From positions 1 through 49,592 of the forward strand of contig NZ_JACBXD010000060.1 in NCBI RefSeq assembly GCF_013870525.1: DNA of 49,592 bases, in the 5' to 3' direction. A program made the position numbers and the translations under genes. This document shows positions 24,272 to 32,956 of the stretch, one piece after another. Positions within the stretch are counted from its first letter, which is position 1. The number at the start of each line of letters is the position of its first letter. This DNA comes from Amycolatopsis pittospori (GTDB taxonomy: Bacteria; Actinomycetota; Actinomycetes; Mycobacteriales; Pseudonocardiaceae). Under the pieces are notes generated by a model that was not told the origin of the DNA, searched no databases, and saw only the letters and a list, made by a program, of their open reading frames with translations.

Positions 24272-26023
24272 GTGGCGTACGCAGACGACGTGGACATCGG
24301 GGAAAGATCGATTCCGGCCGAGCGGAAACGTGGCGCGCGGGCTCTTGTCCTCGGTGTCGGAATCGTACTTTCGAGCGCCGCCGTCGTCGCCAGGGTCGGC
24401 CGGTTCGGTTTCAATCCGACCGATCAGGGTTTCGTGCTCGCGCAGGTGTGGCGGGTCCTGCACGGCGAGATCCCGCAGGTCGATTTCCTCGGGCCGAGGC
24501 CGTTCGGCTCGGCTTATCTGCATTTGATCGATCATCTCGTTCCGGCGCCGCTGATGATCGGGTCGGCCTTCGTGATGATGGTGCAGTTGACCGTCGCCAC
24601 GTTCGCGCTCGCGGCGCTCCTGACCGGGACTTCGCCGCTTGCTTGGGGGCCGCTGCGGCTCGGGCTGGTCTTCGCCGCCGCGCTGGTCTGCCTCAACACG
24701 TATCCGCTGATGGCCTGGCACACCGTCGACGGTGTCTTCCTGGTCGCGGTCGGCTGGTGGCTGCTCGACAGCGGGCTGCGCTCCGGCACGCGATGGCGGC
24801 GGTGGCTGGGCCTCTTCTGTCTCGGGTTCGCGATCATCGTCAAGCAGAGTTTCCTTTTCGCGGCTCCGATCGGGTTGCTGATCCTGCTCTTCCATCCCGC
24901 CGCGCCGCCGAAGAAGGCGTCCCGCCTGCTCGGTGACGTGCTCGTGCTCGGCGCGGCACCGGTGCTCTACTTCGGCATGGTGACCGTCGCCGGGGGACTG
25001 CGGTCGGCGATCGCGCAGCTTTCCGGTGGCCGGCAGACCTGGGGTGAAAGCCTGTTCCGGTTCTGGACGGCGGAGTTCGCCGGCCGCGCCGATCCGAGGA
25101 CGTACCTCGTTCCGGTGCTGCTCGGGGTGTTCGTACTCGCGCTCGCCCGTGGACGTCTCGGCGAACCGGGCCGCTGGTTCCGGGCGGCGACGGCGCTGTG
25201 CGTCGTCGCCGTCGTGGTGTTCGTCGTGGCCGACGGCGGTTTCGAGCACGCCGGCAGCTGGCCGATCTCCCTGCTGTGGCTCTTCCTGGCCGCCGCGGCG
25301 CTCGACGCCGTCCGCCGAAGACGGCTGCCGTGGCAGCATCTGGCGATCGCCTCGCTCGGCTGGATGGCCAGTCTGTCCTGGGGTTACCCGCTTCCGGGGT
25401 TGCTCGCCGGGATCTTCGCGCTCGGAGTCCTGGAGGCCGTCGCCGAGGACCTGCCGCGGCCGCCCAAGATCGCGGGCGGGGTCCTCGGCGCGGCAGCGTT
25501 CGTGCTCGCCACACTCCAGTTGTTGTCCGCGCACGACAAGGCGCCGTACGCGGACAGGCCACAAGGTGAACTGACGAAGGACCTCGGAGACATCGCGCCG
25601 TCGCTGCGCGGTATCCGCACGAATCCCAGCGTCCATCGCTATGTCGCCCAGATCCGCGACTGCCTGGACCGCTATCCGGCGTCGAGAGTGGCCGTCCTGC
25701 CGGACAATCCTTTCGTGGCAACGATCTTCGGTGTGCGCAATCCGTTCCCGGTGGACTGGCCACTTCCGATGGAACTGACCGGCGACAGTCCGGAAAGGAT
25801 GGTCGAAGCGGCGAAAAGCCTCGACCGGGAAGGGAACTATCTCGTGCTCTTCGAAACGATCGAACCCGTCTCGCTGACAGCGGGCGCCCCGGTGCCCGAC
25901 TCCGTCGCCCTGGACACGCCGACGATCGGACTGAGCGGCATCGAAGGCCGGATCAAGGACGAACTCACCGGGACCAGGGTCACCTGCGGCAGCTTCACGG
26001 GATTCTGGGCGTCGTCGCGCTGA
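24272..26023 (+). CDS. Multi-pass membrane protein, GT-C glycosyltransferase-like
   Basis: 583 residues from GTG 24272. About ten to twelve hydrophobic spans lie between residues 25 and 420, and a soluble C-terminal domain of about 160 residues follows. The first external loop carries NPTDQGFVLAQVWRVLHGEIP...VDFLGPRPFG, resembling the acidic catalytic loop of GT-C enzymes that use lipid-linked sugars. No exact subfamily is recognised. It converges with the PIG-V operon (3-base gap at 26023/26027), pointing to a shared surface-glycan role by neighbourhood only. Confidence 0.6.
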   Translation: MAYADDVDIGERSIPAERKRGARALVLGVGIVLSSAAVVARVGRFGFNPTDQGFVLAQVWRVLHGEIPQVDFLGPRPFGSAYLHLIDHLVPAPLMIGSAFVMMVQLTVATFALAALLTGTSPLAWGPLRLGLVFAAALVCLNTYPLMAWHTVDGVFLVAVGWWLLDSGLRSGTRWRRWLGLFCLGFAIIVKQSFLFAAPIGLLILLFHPAAPPKKASRLLGDVLVLGAAPVLYFGMVTVAGGLRSAIAQLSGGRQTWGESLFRFWTAEFAGRADPRTYLVPVLLGVFVLALARGRLGEPGRWFRAATALCVVAVVVFVVADGGFEHAGSWPISLLWLFLAAAALDAVRRRRLPWQHLAIASLGWMASLSWGYPLPGLLAGIFALGVLEAVAEDLPRPPKIAGGVLGAAAFVLATLQLLSAHDKAPYADRPQGELTKDLGDIAPSLRGIRTNPSVHRYVAQIRDCLDRYPASRVAVLPDNPFVATIFGVRNPFPVDWPLPMELTGDSPERMVEAAKSLDREGNYLVLFETIEPVSLTAGAPVPDSVALDTPTIGLSGIEGRIKDELTGTRVTCGSFTGFWASSR

Positions 26024-26026
26024 GGG

Positions 26027-27265
26027 TTACCCGGTCCACGAACCGGTCGCGAATCTCAGGAACAACAGCGCGCACAGCAATGAATTCGCGTAGAGGACCA
26101 CGTGCACACCCAGCCGCAGCCGCGGGTTCCGTTCCCCGAACAGCACCAGCGCCACGTACATCACCAGGCACGGCAGCAGATAACGCTGCACGGAGATGAC
26201 ATTGCTGTTGATGGTCAGCATGACGATCGACGCCATCCCGAACAGCGCGAGCGGGAGCCCCTTCGCCCGCAGTGCCAGGACGACGTACACCGATGACGCC
26301 AGCAACAGGATCAGGCCGACGAACGGTAGGACCTTGTTGATCAGCAGCCATTCCGTCATCGGGGTCTCGCCGGCGAAAGCCCGGAGTGAAGGCTTGGCGG
26401 CGTTCCAGATGGTGGGCAGGATGTTCGGATCGAGCTGGTGGTAGGGCCAGTACGCTTTCATCATCGCCGGGTCGAAACCCGCCAAGGCGTTGCCCACCTG
26501 GAGTTTCATGGACACCAGATGTGCGCCGAGGCCGGCGAACGCGGCGGGGAACCACAGCAGCCGCCACGAAAGCAGGCCCCGGAACCGCCACTCCTGGCTG
26601 CGCCAGAATTCCAGAAAGCACAGTCCCACGAAGACCGCGGCGGTGATCCGCGTGGCGGTCAGGGGGATAAGGCACAGCCCCATCGGTGTCCACCGCCGCC
26701 GCAGGGCGAACAGGAACGCCCAGAAGCCGAGTGCGCAGAATACCGCCTCCGTGTAGAAGGAATGCAGGAAATACGCCGTCGGTGCGGTGAGGAACGCGGC
26801 GACGACCAGCCTGGCGCCGCGTTCGGAGACGAAGAACCGGCCGATCTTCAGCAGTGCGACCGCAGCGAGCCAGGTGGCGATCAGGTTCACCAGGAAACCG
26901 GCGGCGATGATGCCGATTCCGCCGAAACCGATCGTGTGCACCAGCCAGACGAGCGCGGGGAACAGCGGATAGAACGCTCGGACCTGCGGTGCGCCGTCCG
27001 CGTATCCGTTCTGCACGATCTCGCCGTACCACAGGGAATCCCAGCGGTATGTGTGCACGAGCAGGCTCGGTGACGAACCGATGCCCGATTCGGGGACGCC
27101 GTTGCCCGCTTCGATCGGGACGATCGGCCCGAACAGCCACACAACGCCGAACAGGACGGCGTTCCACGCGACCACGACGGCGAACATCTTGCCGAAGTCG
27201 CCTGTCGGCCACCTGCGCCAGGTTTTGGGTTCGGCGGTCGCCGGCCGCTCCAAGGTGCCGGTCAT
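26027..27265 (-). CDS. PIG-V-like mannosyltransferase (GT-C)
   Basis: 412 residues from ATG 27265-27263, which overlaps the upstream GtrA stop (ATGA). It has many membrane spans. PIG-V signatures are HTYRWDSLWYGEIVQNGY (R-W-D-S then Y-x-x-I) in the first external loop, followed by FYPLFPALVWL and an FLHSFYTEAVFCALGFWAF segment. PIG-V-type enzymes transfer mannose from polyprenyl-phosphate-mannose on the outer face of the membrane. It is the last gene of the operon GT2-GtrA-PIG-V, which could supply and use a polyprenyl-linked sugar. The acceptor is unknown. Confidence 0.75.
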   Translation of the reverse strand: MTGTLERPATAEPKTWRRWPTGDFGKMFAVVVAWNAVLFGVVWLFGPIVPIEAGNGVPESGIGSSPSLLVHTYRWDSLWYGEIVQNGYADGAPQVRAFYPLFPALVWLVHTIGFGGIGIIAAGFLVNLIATWLAAVALLKIGRFFVSERGARLVVAAFLTAPTAYFLHSFYTEAVFCALGFWAFLFALRRRWTPMGLCLIPLTATRITAAVFVGLCFLEFWRSQEWRFRGLLSWRLLWFPAAFAGLGAHLVSMKLQVGNALAGFDPAMMKAYWPYHQLDPNILPTIWNAAKPSLRAFAGETPMTEWLLINKVLPFVGLILLLASSVYVVLALRAKGLPLALFGMASIVMLTINSNVISVQRYLLPCLVMYVALVLFGERNPRLRLGVHVVLYANSLLCALLFLRFATGSWTG

Positions 27266-27678
27266 TCGCCGCCTCCGGGAACGACGGCGGCGGGTTGCCG
27301 GAAGACGACTTTGGCGTAGAGGAGGTAGTTCCACACCAGGCCGACCGCGATCCCGGCGAACTTCGGGATCAGCAGATGGAGGCCGGGGAAGGCCGAGTTG
27401 ACCGCGAAGATGACCAGCGCCTGCACGACCCAGAGCCCGAAGGCGGTGATCGCGAAGAACAGGATCGCCTGTCGTCGCACGTCACCCTCCTTGGCGCGGA
27501 AGGTGAAGTTCCGGTTGAGCGTGAAGCTGAGCAGCATGCCGGCCGTGGTCGAAAGGAGGTTCGCGACGAAGAGCGGCACACCCATTGTCGCGAGGACGGC
27601 GAACCCGATGGCGTCGATCAGGGTGTTCGCCACGCCGACCAGCCCGAATCGTAAGCGGGTCCCGGAAAGGGTCTTCAC
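27262..27678 (-). CDS. GtrA-family membrane protein
   Basis: 138 residues from GTG 27678-27676, overlapping the GT2 stop by GTGA and the PIG-V start by ATGA. Four membrane spans are visible. The GtrA signature is RLRFGLVGVANTLIDAIGF at the N-terminus, then SFTLNRNFTF and KFAGIAVGLVWNYLLYAKVVF. GtrA-type proteins are thought to flip polyprenyl-phosphate sugars or assist their use. The tight overlaps on both sides indicate one translationally coupled operon. Confidence 0.85.
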   Translation of the reverse strand: MKTLSGTRLRFGLVGVANTLIDAIGFAVLATMGVPLFVANLLSTTAGMLLSFTLNRNFTFRAKEGDVRRQAILFFAITAFGLWVVQALVIFAVNSAFPGLHLLIPKFAGIAVGLVWNYLLYAKVVFRQPAAVVPGGGE

Positions 27679-28661
27679 CGCGCGGTACTCCCGGCTTCGG
27701 AGGTGGCGAGCATGGCGGTGCGGACCGACGCGACGCCGTACAACGGCCGGTTCTGCACCTGGGAGTAGGTGCGGCCGATGTAGCTGCCGAGTACGCCGAG
27801 CATGATGATCTGGATCCCGCCGAGGAAGAACATCGCGATGGTCATGAACGCCCAGCCGGGGACCGCGGTCTCCGGGGCGAACAGCTTCACGCCCGCGACG
27901 TAGAGGATGCCGAAGAAACTGAGCAGCGAGATCAGATGGCCAAGCCGCGTGATCATCTTCAACGGGGCGACGGAGAACCCGAGGATCCCGTCGGCGGCGA
28001 ACCGGAGCATCTTGCGAAGCGGATAGCCGGTGACGCCCGCGTGCCTCTTGTCCCGGTCGAACAGGACGGCCGTCTGCTTGAAACCGACGTAGGCGACCAG
28101 GCCGCGCAGGAAGCGGTCCCGCTCGCGGTACTTCCGCAGCTCGTCGACGACCTTGCGGTCGATGAGCCGGAAGTCGCCGGTGTTCTTTGGGATGTCGACC
28201 GAGGCGAGCGTCCTCAGGACCTGGTAGAACACCCCGGCCGTCAGCTTCTTGAACGCGGAATCCCGTCGTGACCTGCGCTGCGCGTAGACGACGTCGTATC
28301 CCTGCTCCCACCGCTCGATGAGTTCGAGCGCGACGCGGGGCGGGTCCTGCAGGTCGCTGTCCATGATGATCACTGCGTCCGCGTCGACCAGGTCCAGGCC
28401 GGCGGTGACCGCCATCTGGTGCCCGAAGTTGCGGGCCAACTCGATCACGGTGACACGGTCGTCGCGTTCTGCGAGTTCCGTGAGCCGGGCGAGTGACCCG
28501 TCGCGGCTGCCGTCGTCGACGTAGAGAAAGCTGAAGTCGTAGCGATCGGCCAGCGGCTCGATCACCTGACCCACGGTGGTGTCGAGCAGCGCGATGTTCT
28601 CTTCCTCGTTGTAGATCGGGAAGATGAACGTGATTCTTCGGCGCTGTGGATTCCTGTGCAC
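27675..28661 (-). CDS. GT2 polyprenyl-phosphate glycosyltransferase (GtrB/DPM1-like)
   Basis: 328 residues from GTG 28661, preferred over ATG 28715 because CTGGGAG precedes it and the family begins just before ITFIFPIYNEEENI. The GT-A domain shows VDDGSRDGSL (nucleotide-sugar binding), DSDLQDPP (DxD-type metal site), and KKLTAGVFYQVLRTLASVDIPKNTGDFRLIDRKVV. Two C-terminal membrane spans (HLISLLSFFGILYVAG and WAFMTIAMFFLGGIQIIMLG) anchor it. It would make polyprenyl-phosphate-hexose in the cytoplasm for the GtrA and PIG-V partners encoded downstream. Confidence 0.85.
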   Translation of the reverse strand: MHRNPQRRRITFIFPIYNEEENIALLDTTVGQVIEPLADRYDFSFLYVDDGSRDGSLARLTELAERDDRVTVIELARNFGHQMAVTAGLDLVDADAVIIMDSDLQDPPRVALELIERWEQGYDVVYAQRRSRRDSAFKKLTAGVFYQVLRTLASVDIPKNTGDFRLIDRKVVDELRKYRERDRFLRGLVAYVGFKQTAVLFDRDKRHAGVTGYPLRKMLRFAADGILGFSVAPLKMITRLGHLISLLSFFGILYVAGVKLFAPETAVPGWAFMTIAMFFLGGIQIIMLGVLGSYIGRTYSQVQNRPLYGVASVRTAMLATSEAGSTAR

Positions 28662-28774
28662 GGGGGCTCCCAGGTTCCGGTCTGTGTCGGGGGGTTCGTC
28701 CCGTTGACGACACATGCGGCCGAAACGTTGCCTCTATCGAGTGAAATCGAGGCAGAATCGAGAAGGCTCGAAGA

Positions 28775-30208
28775 TCAGGTGGAGACGGTCGCGGTCTCCG
28801 GTTCGCGTTCCTCGACGGACTCGGTCTCGTCCTTGCGCCGCGGCAGGAACGAAAGCGCGGCGAAGGCGGCGGCGAGCAGGGTCGGGAAGATCGTCAGCTG
28901 CTGGTGCTTGACGTTCTCGATGCCTTCCCCGAGACCGGAGACCAGGATCTGGCCCATCGCGAACAGCAGTAACATCAGCACCACGATGCCGACGTCGCGA
29001 CGACCGGTGCGGTTGCGGAAGGCACGGAGCCCGGCCCAGCCGATGAGCAGCCAGATCGGCAGCAGCGCGAACAGCCCCAGCGGGGCGATCCAGCCGGTGA
29101 TCCCGGACAGGACCGGGACCCGGTACTCCTTGGCCAGCGGCGGCTGTCCCGCGTGCTCGCCGAAGCTGCCGAGGTTCGGCACGCGCGCGGTGAGCGTTTC
29201 CTCGGCCGCCTTGTGCAGGATCTGGACCACGCGCACCGGGTGTTCCAGGTAGTACTGGGCGACGTTGCGGCGGCTGATCTTGTCGCGGTACTGGGCGTAC
29301 TCGGGGGAGCGCCAGGCCGCGTTCTCGCTCCACCAGCCGGTGCCGACGTACTGGGCGAACTCCGGAGGGAGGCCCAGCGCGGCGAGGTCGCCGTTCGTGT
29401 CGTGCTCACCGTCCACGATCGCGTTGAACACGACGTGGTACATGTTCGCCTCGCGGTACTCCGCGTTGGCCGAGTCGCCCCCGCCCTGCACCAGCGCGGT
29501 TCCGGCGCCCACGACGGCGAGGACGGCCAGCGGCAGTGCCCAGCGGGCCATCCCGCGGCTGCCCGCGGGCCGGACGAACAGCAGCGCGAGCGCGAACAGC
29601 GGGATCAGCAGCAGGGTCTGCGACTTCGCGTTGATCCCGATCATCGCGCCGAGCACGGTGACGGCGGCGCCGGTGTAGCGCCACGGCCCGGTGCGATGCA
29701 TCAGCAGGAGCCCGCCGGCGAGCAGGAGCATCCCGATGAAGGCGGCGCCCTCGCTCAGCACGGAGGCGAAGTACCCGAAGAACGCCGAGTCCGCGGCGAC
29801 CAGCAGCAGCGCGGCGGTGGCGATGAAGCTGTTCCGGACCGAGAGGCGCAGGCCCGCGACGATCGCCGCGATCCCGCCCGCGACCAGCAGACAGCCCAGT
29901 ACGCCCAGGACGAGCAGGTTCAGGATCGCGGACGAGCCGAGCAGCTGCCCGGCCTCGCTGGCGATCTTGTCGATCCAGCTCTGGCTGGAGATGTACTCGC
30001 TGTTGCAGGCGGGGGCGGTGCCGTACGAGAAGCGGACGAAGCGTTCCGACGGCCTGTCGAGTTCGCGGGCGCCGAGCTGGCACAGGATGCGCCAGCCGTC
30101 GCCGTTGTCCGCCATGCCGATCGGACGAGGAACCAGGAATCGGACGAGGAGGACCCCGAGCGCGGCGAAAAACACGCCCAGAGTCAGTCGGATCTCCCGG
30201 ATCTTCAC
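28775..30208 (-). CDS. Multi-pass membrane protein, possibly GT-C-like, function unknown
   Basis: 477 residues from GTG 30208; TAAGGT ends 7 bases upstream, fitting a leaderless mRNA, while weak AAGG allows an alternative reading. About ten membrane spans. An external loop after TM1 reads PRPIGMADNGDGWRILCQLG with an acidic DNGDG motif; CNSEYISSQSWIDK follows. A second long external loop (about residues 260-360) has GTGWWSENAAWRSPEYAQY and a HPVRVVQILHKAAEETL helix. I cannot place it in a named family; the neighbouring glycosyltransferases make a surface-glycan role plausible. The tail is charged (RRKDETESVEEREPE). Confidence 0.6.
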   Translation of the reverse strand: MKIREIRLTLGVFFAALGVLLVRFLVPRPIGMADNGDGWRILCQLGARELDRPSERFVRFSYGTAPACNSEYISSQSWIDKIASEAGQLLGSSAILNLLVLGVLGCLLVAGGIAAIVAGLRLSVRNSFIATAALLLVAADSAFFGYFASVLSEGAAFIGMLLLAGGLLLMHRTGPWRYTGAAVTVLGAMIGINAKSQTLLLIPLFALALLFVRPAGSRGMARWALPLAVLAVVGAGTALVQGGGDSANAEYREANMYHVVFNAIVDGEHDTNGDLAALGLPPEFAQYVGTGWWSENAAWRSPEYAQYRDKISRRNVAQYYLEHPVRVVQILHKAAEETLTARVPNLGSFGEHAGQPPLAKEYRVPVLSGITGWIAPLGLFALLPIWLLIGWAGLRAFRNRTGRRDVGIVVLMLLLFAMGQILVSGLGEGIENVKHQQLTIFPTLLAAAFAALSFLPRRKDETESVEEREPETATVST

Positions 30209-30239
30209 CCGCGTCACCTTAGAAGATTCCGGAGGGTGA

Positions 30240-31025
30240 TCAGTTCGTGCCCTCTCTAACACTTGCGGAGAGGAAGTTCTGGATCGCGTCGAGCCAGGCG
30301 TCGCGGGCCTCGACGCCGATGCCGTGTCCGGCCTCGATCTCGATCAGTTCGGAGCCCGGGATCCCGGCCGCGAGCTCGCGGGAGTGGGCAGGGAGGACGA
30401 GTCCGTCCCGCGTGGTGGCGATGACGAGCGTGGGCACCGCGATCCCGGCCAGTTCGGCCCGGGTGTCGACGCCCGCGACCAGGCCGACGTGCTCGGGGCT
30501 GCCTGCCGGGATGTAGTCGGCGAGCCCGTCGATGGCGGCTTCGAGTTCCGCCGGGCCGAGTGCGTTCAGGTGCGTCTCGCCGGTGGCGGCGAAGGTGAGG
30601 AACTTCGCCAGCAGCCGCCGGTCGCCGTCCAGCAGCTCGCGCCAGATGTCGACGGCCAGCAGGAGGCGGTTGTCCGGCTTCGTGAACCCCGCCGTGAGGA
30701 TGAGGCCGGTGACCCGATCGGGGTGCCGGGTCGCCGCCCGCACGGCGACGCCGGTGCCCACGGAGTAGCCGAGGATCGCGAAGCGTTCGAGCCCGGCGTC
30801 GACGGCGATGGAGACCAGCTCGTCGGCGACCGCGTCGAGGTCCAGTGGCTCGGTACTGCGTGGAGTGGCCCCGGTGCCGGGGTAGTCGGGGCCGACGACG
30901 GTGTGGGTGCGCGCGAGGTCGTCGAGGATGGTGCCGAAGTTGCCCTCGATACCGCCGCCGCCACCGTGGGCGAGCAGCAGGCCGGGACCGGAACCGCGGA
31001 CGACGTGGGCGAAATGATTCGTCAT
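30240..31025 (-). CDS. Alpha/beta-fold hydrolase under MerR control
   Basis: 261 residues from ATG 31025-31023. Alpha/beta-hydrolase triad: oxyanion region HGGGGG, nucleophile Ser in GYSVGTG, Asp in TTRDGLVLP, and His in EAGHGIGVEA. The substrate is unknown; it resembles small esterases and lactonases. The promoter has the long spacer used by MerR activators (31034-31064), and a MerR gene is divergent, so the gene is probably activated by that regulator. The start has no Shine-Dalgarno sequence and the -10 box ends 8 bases before it. Confidence 0.75.
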   Translation of the reverse strand: MTNHFAHVVRGSGPGLLLAHGGGGGIEGNFGTILDDLARTHTVVGPDYPGTGATPRSTEPLDLDAVADELVSIAVDAGLERFAILGYSVGTGVAVRAATRHPDRVTGLILTAGFTKPDNRLLLAVDIWRELLDGDRRLLAKFLTFAATGETHLNALGPAELEAAIDGLADYIPAGSPEHVGLVAGVDTRAELAGIAVPTLVIATTRDGLVLPAHSRELAAGIPGSELIEIEAGHGIGVEARDAWLDAIQNFLSASVREGTN

Positions 31026-31033
31026 GCCGGCGA

Positions 31034-31064
31034 CGTTAAGTACTGACATCGATGTGAAGGTCAA
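31034..31064 (-). promoter_or_regulatory. MerR-type promoter of the hydrolase gene
   Basis: On the minus strand TTGACC (31064-31059) is followed by a 19-base spacer and TTAACG (31039-31034). The spacer contains ACATCGATGT, a perfect 10-base dyad. Over-long spacers with a central dyad are the hallmark of promoters activated by MerR-family proteins; a 17-base reading with ACTTAA is also possible. Confidence 0.5.
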
Positions 31065-31084
31065 TCACGGATGATGGGGGTCAC

Positions 31085-31441
31085 ATGCTGATCGGCGAGC
31101 TGTCCCGGCGGACCGGCGTCAGTCACCGGCTGCTGCGCTACTACGAGGAGCAGGGGCTGCTGGTCTCACGGCGCGACTGCAACGGTTACCGCACCTTCGG
31201 CGATGACGCGGTCACCACCGTGCGGCAGATCCGCGCGCTGCTCGCGGCCGGGCTGAGCACCCAGGTCATCGGCAAGATGCTGCCGTGCGCGAACGGCGAA
31301 CTGCCGGAACTCGACATGTGCCCGACGGTCGTGGCGGAGATCCGGCGCGAACTCGCCGAAATGGACGACCGCATCGACACCCTGCGGGAGCGGCGCGGGA
31401 CACTGGCCGGATACCTCACCATCGACACCATCGACGCGTAG
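31085..31441 (+). CDS. MerR-family transcriptional regulator
   Basis: 118 residues from ATG 31085 with GGGGG upstream. The N-terminal MerR helix-turn-helix and wing are clear: MLIGELSRRTGVSHRLLRYYEEQGLL then NGYRTF. A coiled dimerisation helix covers residues about 80-110. A single Cys pair (CANGELPELDMC) lies just before it and might bind a metal or thiol-reactive signal, but spacing does not match a known metal class. It diverges from an alpha/beta-hydrolase with a MerR-type promoter and precedes the HD gene by seven bases. Confidence 0.85.
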   Translation: MLIGELSRRTGVSHRLLRYYEEQGLLVSRRDCNGYRTFGDDAVTTVRQIRALLAAGLSTQVIGKMLPCANGELPELDMCPTVVAEIRRELAEMDDRIDTLRERRGTLAGYLTIDTIDA

Positions 31442-31448
31442 GAGAACT

Positions 31449-31997
31449 GTGGAAGCCCTGGCCAGGTTCGGCTTCGAACTCGGAGTGCTCAAGCGGATCC
31501 GGAGGGCGGGCTGGTGGCAGGCCGGGGTCCGCGATCCCGAATCGGTCGCCGAGCACACGACGCGGGTCGCGCAGCTGGCCGGATTGCTGGCGGCCGAAGG
31601 TGGCGCCGACCCGGCGCGGGCGGCGTACCTCGCGCTCTGGCACGACACGCAGGAGACGCGGACCGGCGACCTCCCGCACACGATCAAGGGATTCGTCGAG
31701 AAGCCGGACCCGAGGGCGATCACGGCGGCGCAGACGTCGGCCCTTCCCGGCGCTGCCCGTGACTCGGTTCGCGAAGCCGTCGACGAGTACGAGACCGCGG
31801 AGAGCCCGGAGGCGTTGTACGCACGCGACGCGGACAAGCTTGAGATGCTGCTTCAGGCCGTCGAGTACCGCGACATCGGCGTGAAGAACGTCGACGAGTG
31901 GATTGCTTCGGCGACGAAGAGCCTTCAGACCGACCTCGCGCGGCGAGTGGCCGAAGCGGCACTGACGCTGTCGTCGCTCTCATGGCGGGTGCGCTGA
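31449..31997 (+). CDS. HD-domain phosphohydrolase (YfbR-like)
   Basis: 182 residues from GTG 31449, seven bases after merR, with AGGAGAA upstream, so probably in the same operon. HD-domain metal ligands: His in SVAEHTTRVAQLAG, the HD pair in LALWHDTQETRTGDLPH, and Asp in ARDADKLEMLLQAVEY. The D-x-x-E-x-x-x-G-D-x-P pattern is typical of 5'-deoxynucleotidases and HD_3 proteins that hydrolyse nucleoside monophosphates. Substrate preference is inferred. Confidence 0.75.
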   Translation: MEALARFGFELGVLKRIRRAGWWQAGVRDPESVAEHTTRVAQLAGLLAAEGGADPARAAYLALWHDTQETRTGDLPHTIKGFVEKPDPRAITAAQTSALPGAARDSVREAVDEYETAESPEALYARDADKLEMLLQAVEYRDIGVKNVDEWIASATKSLQTDLARRVAEAALTLSSLSWRVR

Positions 31998-32003
31998 AAG
32001 GAA

Positions 32004-32030
32004 TCGATACCCTGAGCCCGCGTGTATCGA
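32004..32030. repeat. Short inverted repeat before prmC
   Basis: TCGATAC (32004-32010) and GTATCGA (32024-32030) form a perfect 7-bp dyad. It could end the merR-HD transcript or be an operator for prmC. Confidence 0.35.
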
Positions 32031-32081
32031 CCCCGGCACGCGTGCCTCGTGTGTCAGGCTTGACTCTGTGAAGGAACACCA

Positions 32082-32948
32082 GTGAACCGGCAGCCGTTGC
32101 GCCTCGCCATCATGGAAGCGACCCGCATTCTCACCGAGGCCGGCGTGGCGTCCCCGCGCTCGGACGCGGAGCTGATCGCCTCCCATGTCCTCGGCGTCGA
32201 ACGCGGCCGCCTGCCGATGGTGCCGCTGGTGGACCCGCCGGTCATCGACGCGATCGGCCAGCTCGTCACGCAGCGCGCCAAGAGGATCCCGCTGCAGTAC
32301 CTCACCGGCTGGGCCGCGCTCGGCGACATCACGGTCAACGTCGGCGCCGGCGTCTTCGTCCCGCGTCCGGAGACCGAACTGCTCCTCGAATGGGGCCTCA
32401 AGCTGCTGCACGGCCGCGAGTACCCGGTGGTGGTCGACCTCTGCACCGGCTCGGCCGCCCTGGCGCTCGCCGTCCAGCACGCGCGGCCGGACGCCGTCGT
32501 CTACGCCGTCGACATCGACGCGCAGGCACTCGCCTGGGCGCGGCACAACGCCGACGTCCACGCCGACGCCGGTGACACGCCCATCCGGCTGTACTCCGGC
32601 GACGTCGCCGACAGCACGATGTTCGCCGAGCTCGACGGGCTCGTCGACCTGGTGCTGTGCAACCCGCCGTACGTGCCCGAAGGGACCCCGGTGCCGCCGG
32701 AGGTCGCCGAGCACGACCCGGCGCGGGCGGTGTTCGCGGAGGAGAGCGGGCTGGCCGTGATCCGGCACGCCATCGCCGCCGCCGCGCGCCTGCTGCGGCC
32801 CACCGGCGGCCTGGCGATCGAGCACGACGACACGCACGGCTCCGCCGTCCCGGCCCTGGTGCGCGCGCGCCGGGTGCTGACCGACGTCCAGGGGCACATC
32901 GACCTCGCCGGACGCCCGCGTTTCGTCACCGCCCTGCGCGTCTCCTGA
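32082..32948 (+). CDS. prmC: Release factor glutamine methyltransferase
   Basis: 288 residues from GTG 32082 with AAGGAA upstream. The N-terminal helical domain is followed by VPRPETE (a PrmC hallmark), the SAM-binding motif DLCTGSAAL, the DIDAQALAWA acidic loop, and the catalytic NPPYVP that holds the substrate Gln. It methylates the GGQ glutamine of RF1 and RF2. Motif I usually reads D-L-G/C-T-G-S/T-G; here the last Gly is Ala. Palindromic repeats begin 9 bases after its stop. In many bacteria it directly follows prfA. Confidence 0.9.
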   Translation: MNRQPLRLAIMEATRILTEAGVASPRSDAELIASHVLGVERGRLPMVPLVDPPVIDAIGQLVTQRAKRIPLQYLTGWAALGDITVNVGAGVFVPRPETELLLEWGLKLLHGREYPVVVDLCTGSAALALAVQHARPDAVVYAVDIDAQALAWARHNADVHADAGDTPIRLYSGDVADSTMFAELDGLVDLVLCNPPYVPEGTPVPPEVAEHDPARAVFAEESGLAVIRHAIAAAARLLRPTGGLAIEHDDTHGSAVPALVRARRVLTDVQGHIDLAGRPRFVTALRVS

Positions 32949-32956
32949 CCCTCCCG

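Noticed and set aside
24176..25636. A 486-codon minus frame opposite the GT-C-like gene
   Set aside because: Arg/Gln/Glu/Pro-rich shadow of a membrane protein gene with no recognisable domain.
28662..28715. ATG 28715 as start of the GT2 enzyme
   Set aside because: No ribosome-binding site; GTG 28661 has GGGAG upstream and matches the usual family start.
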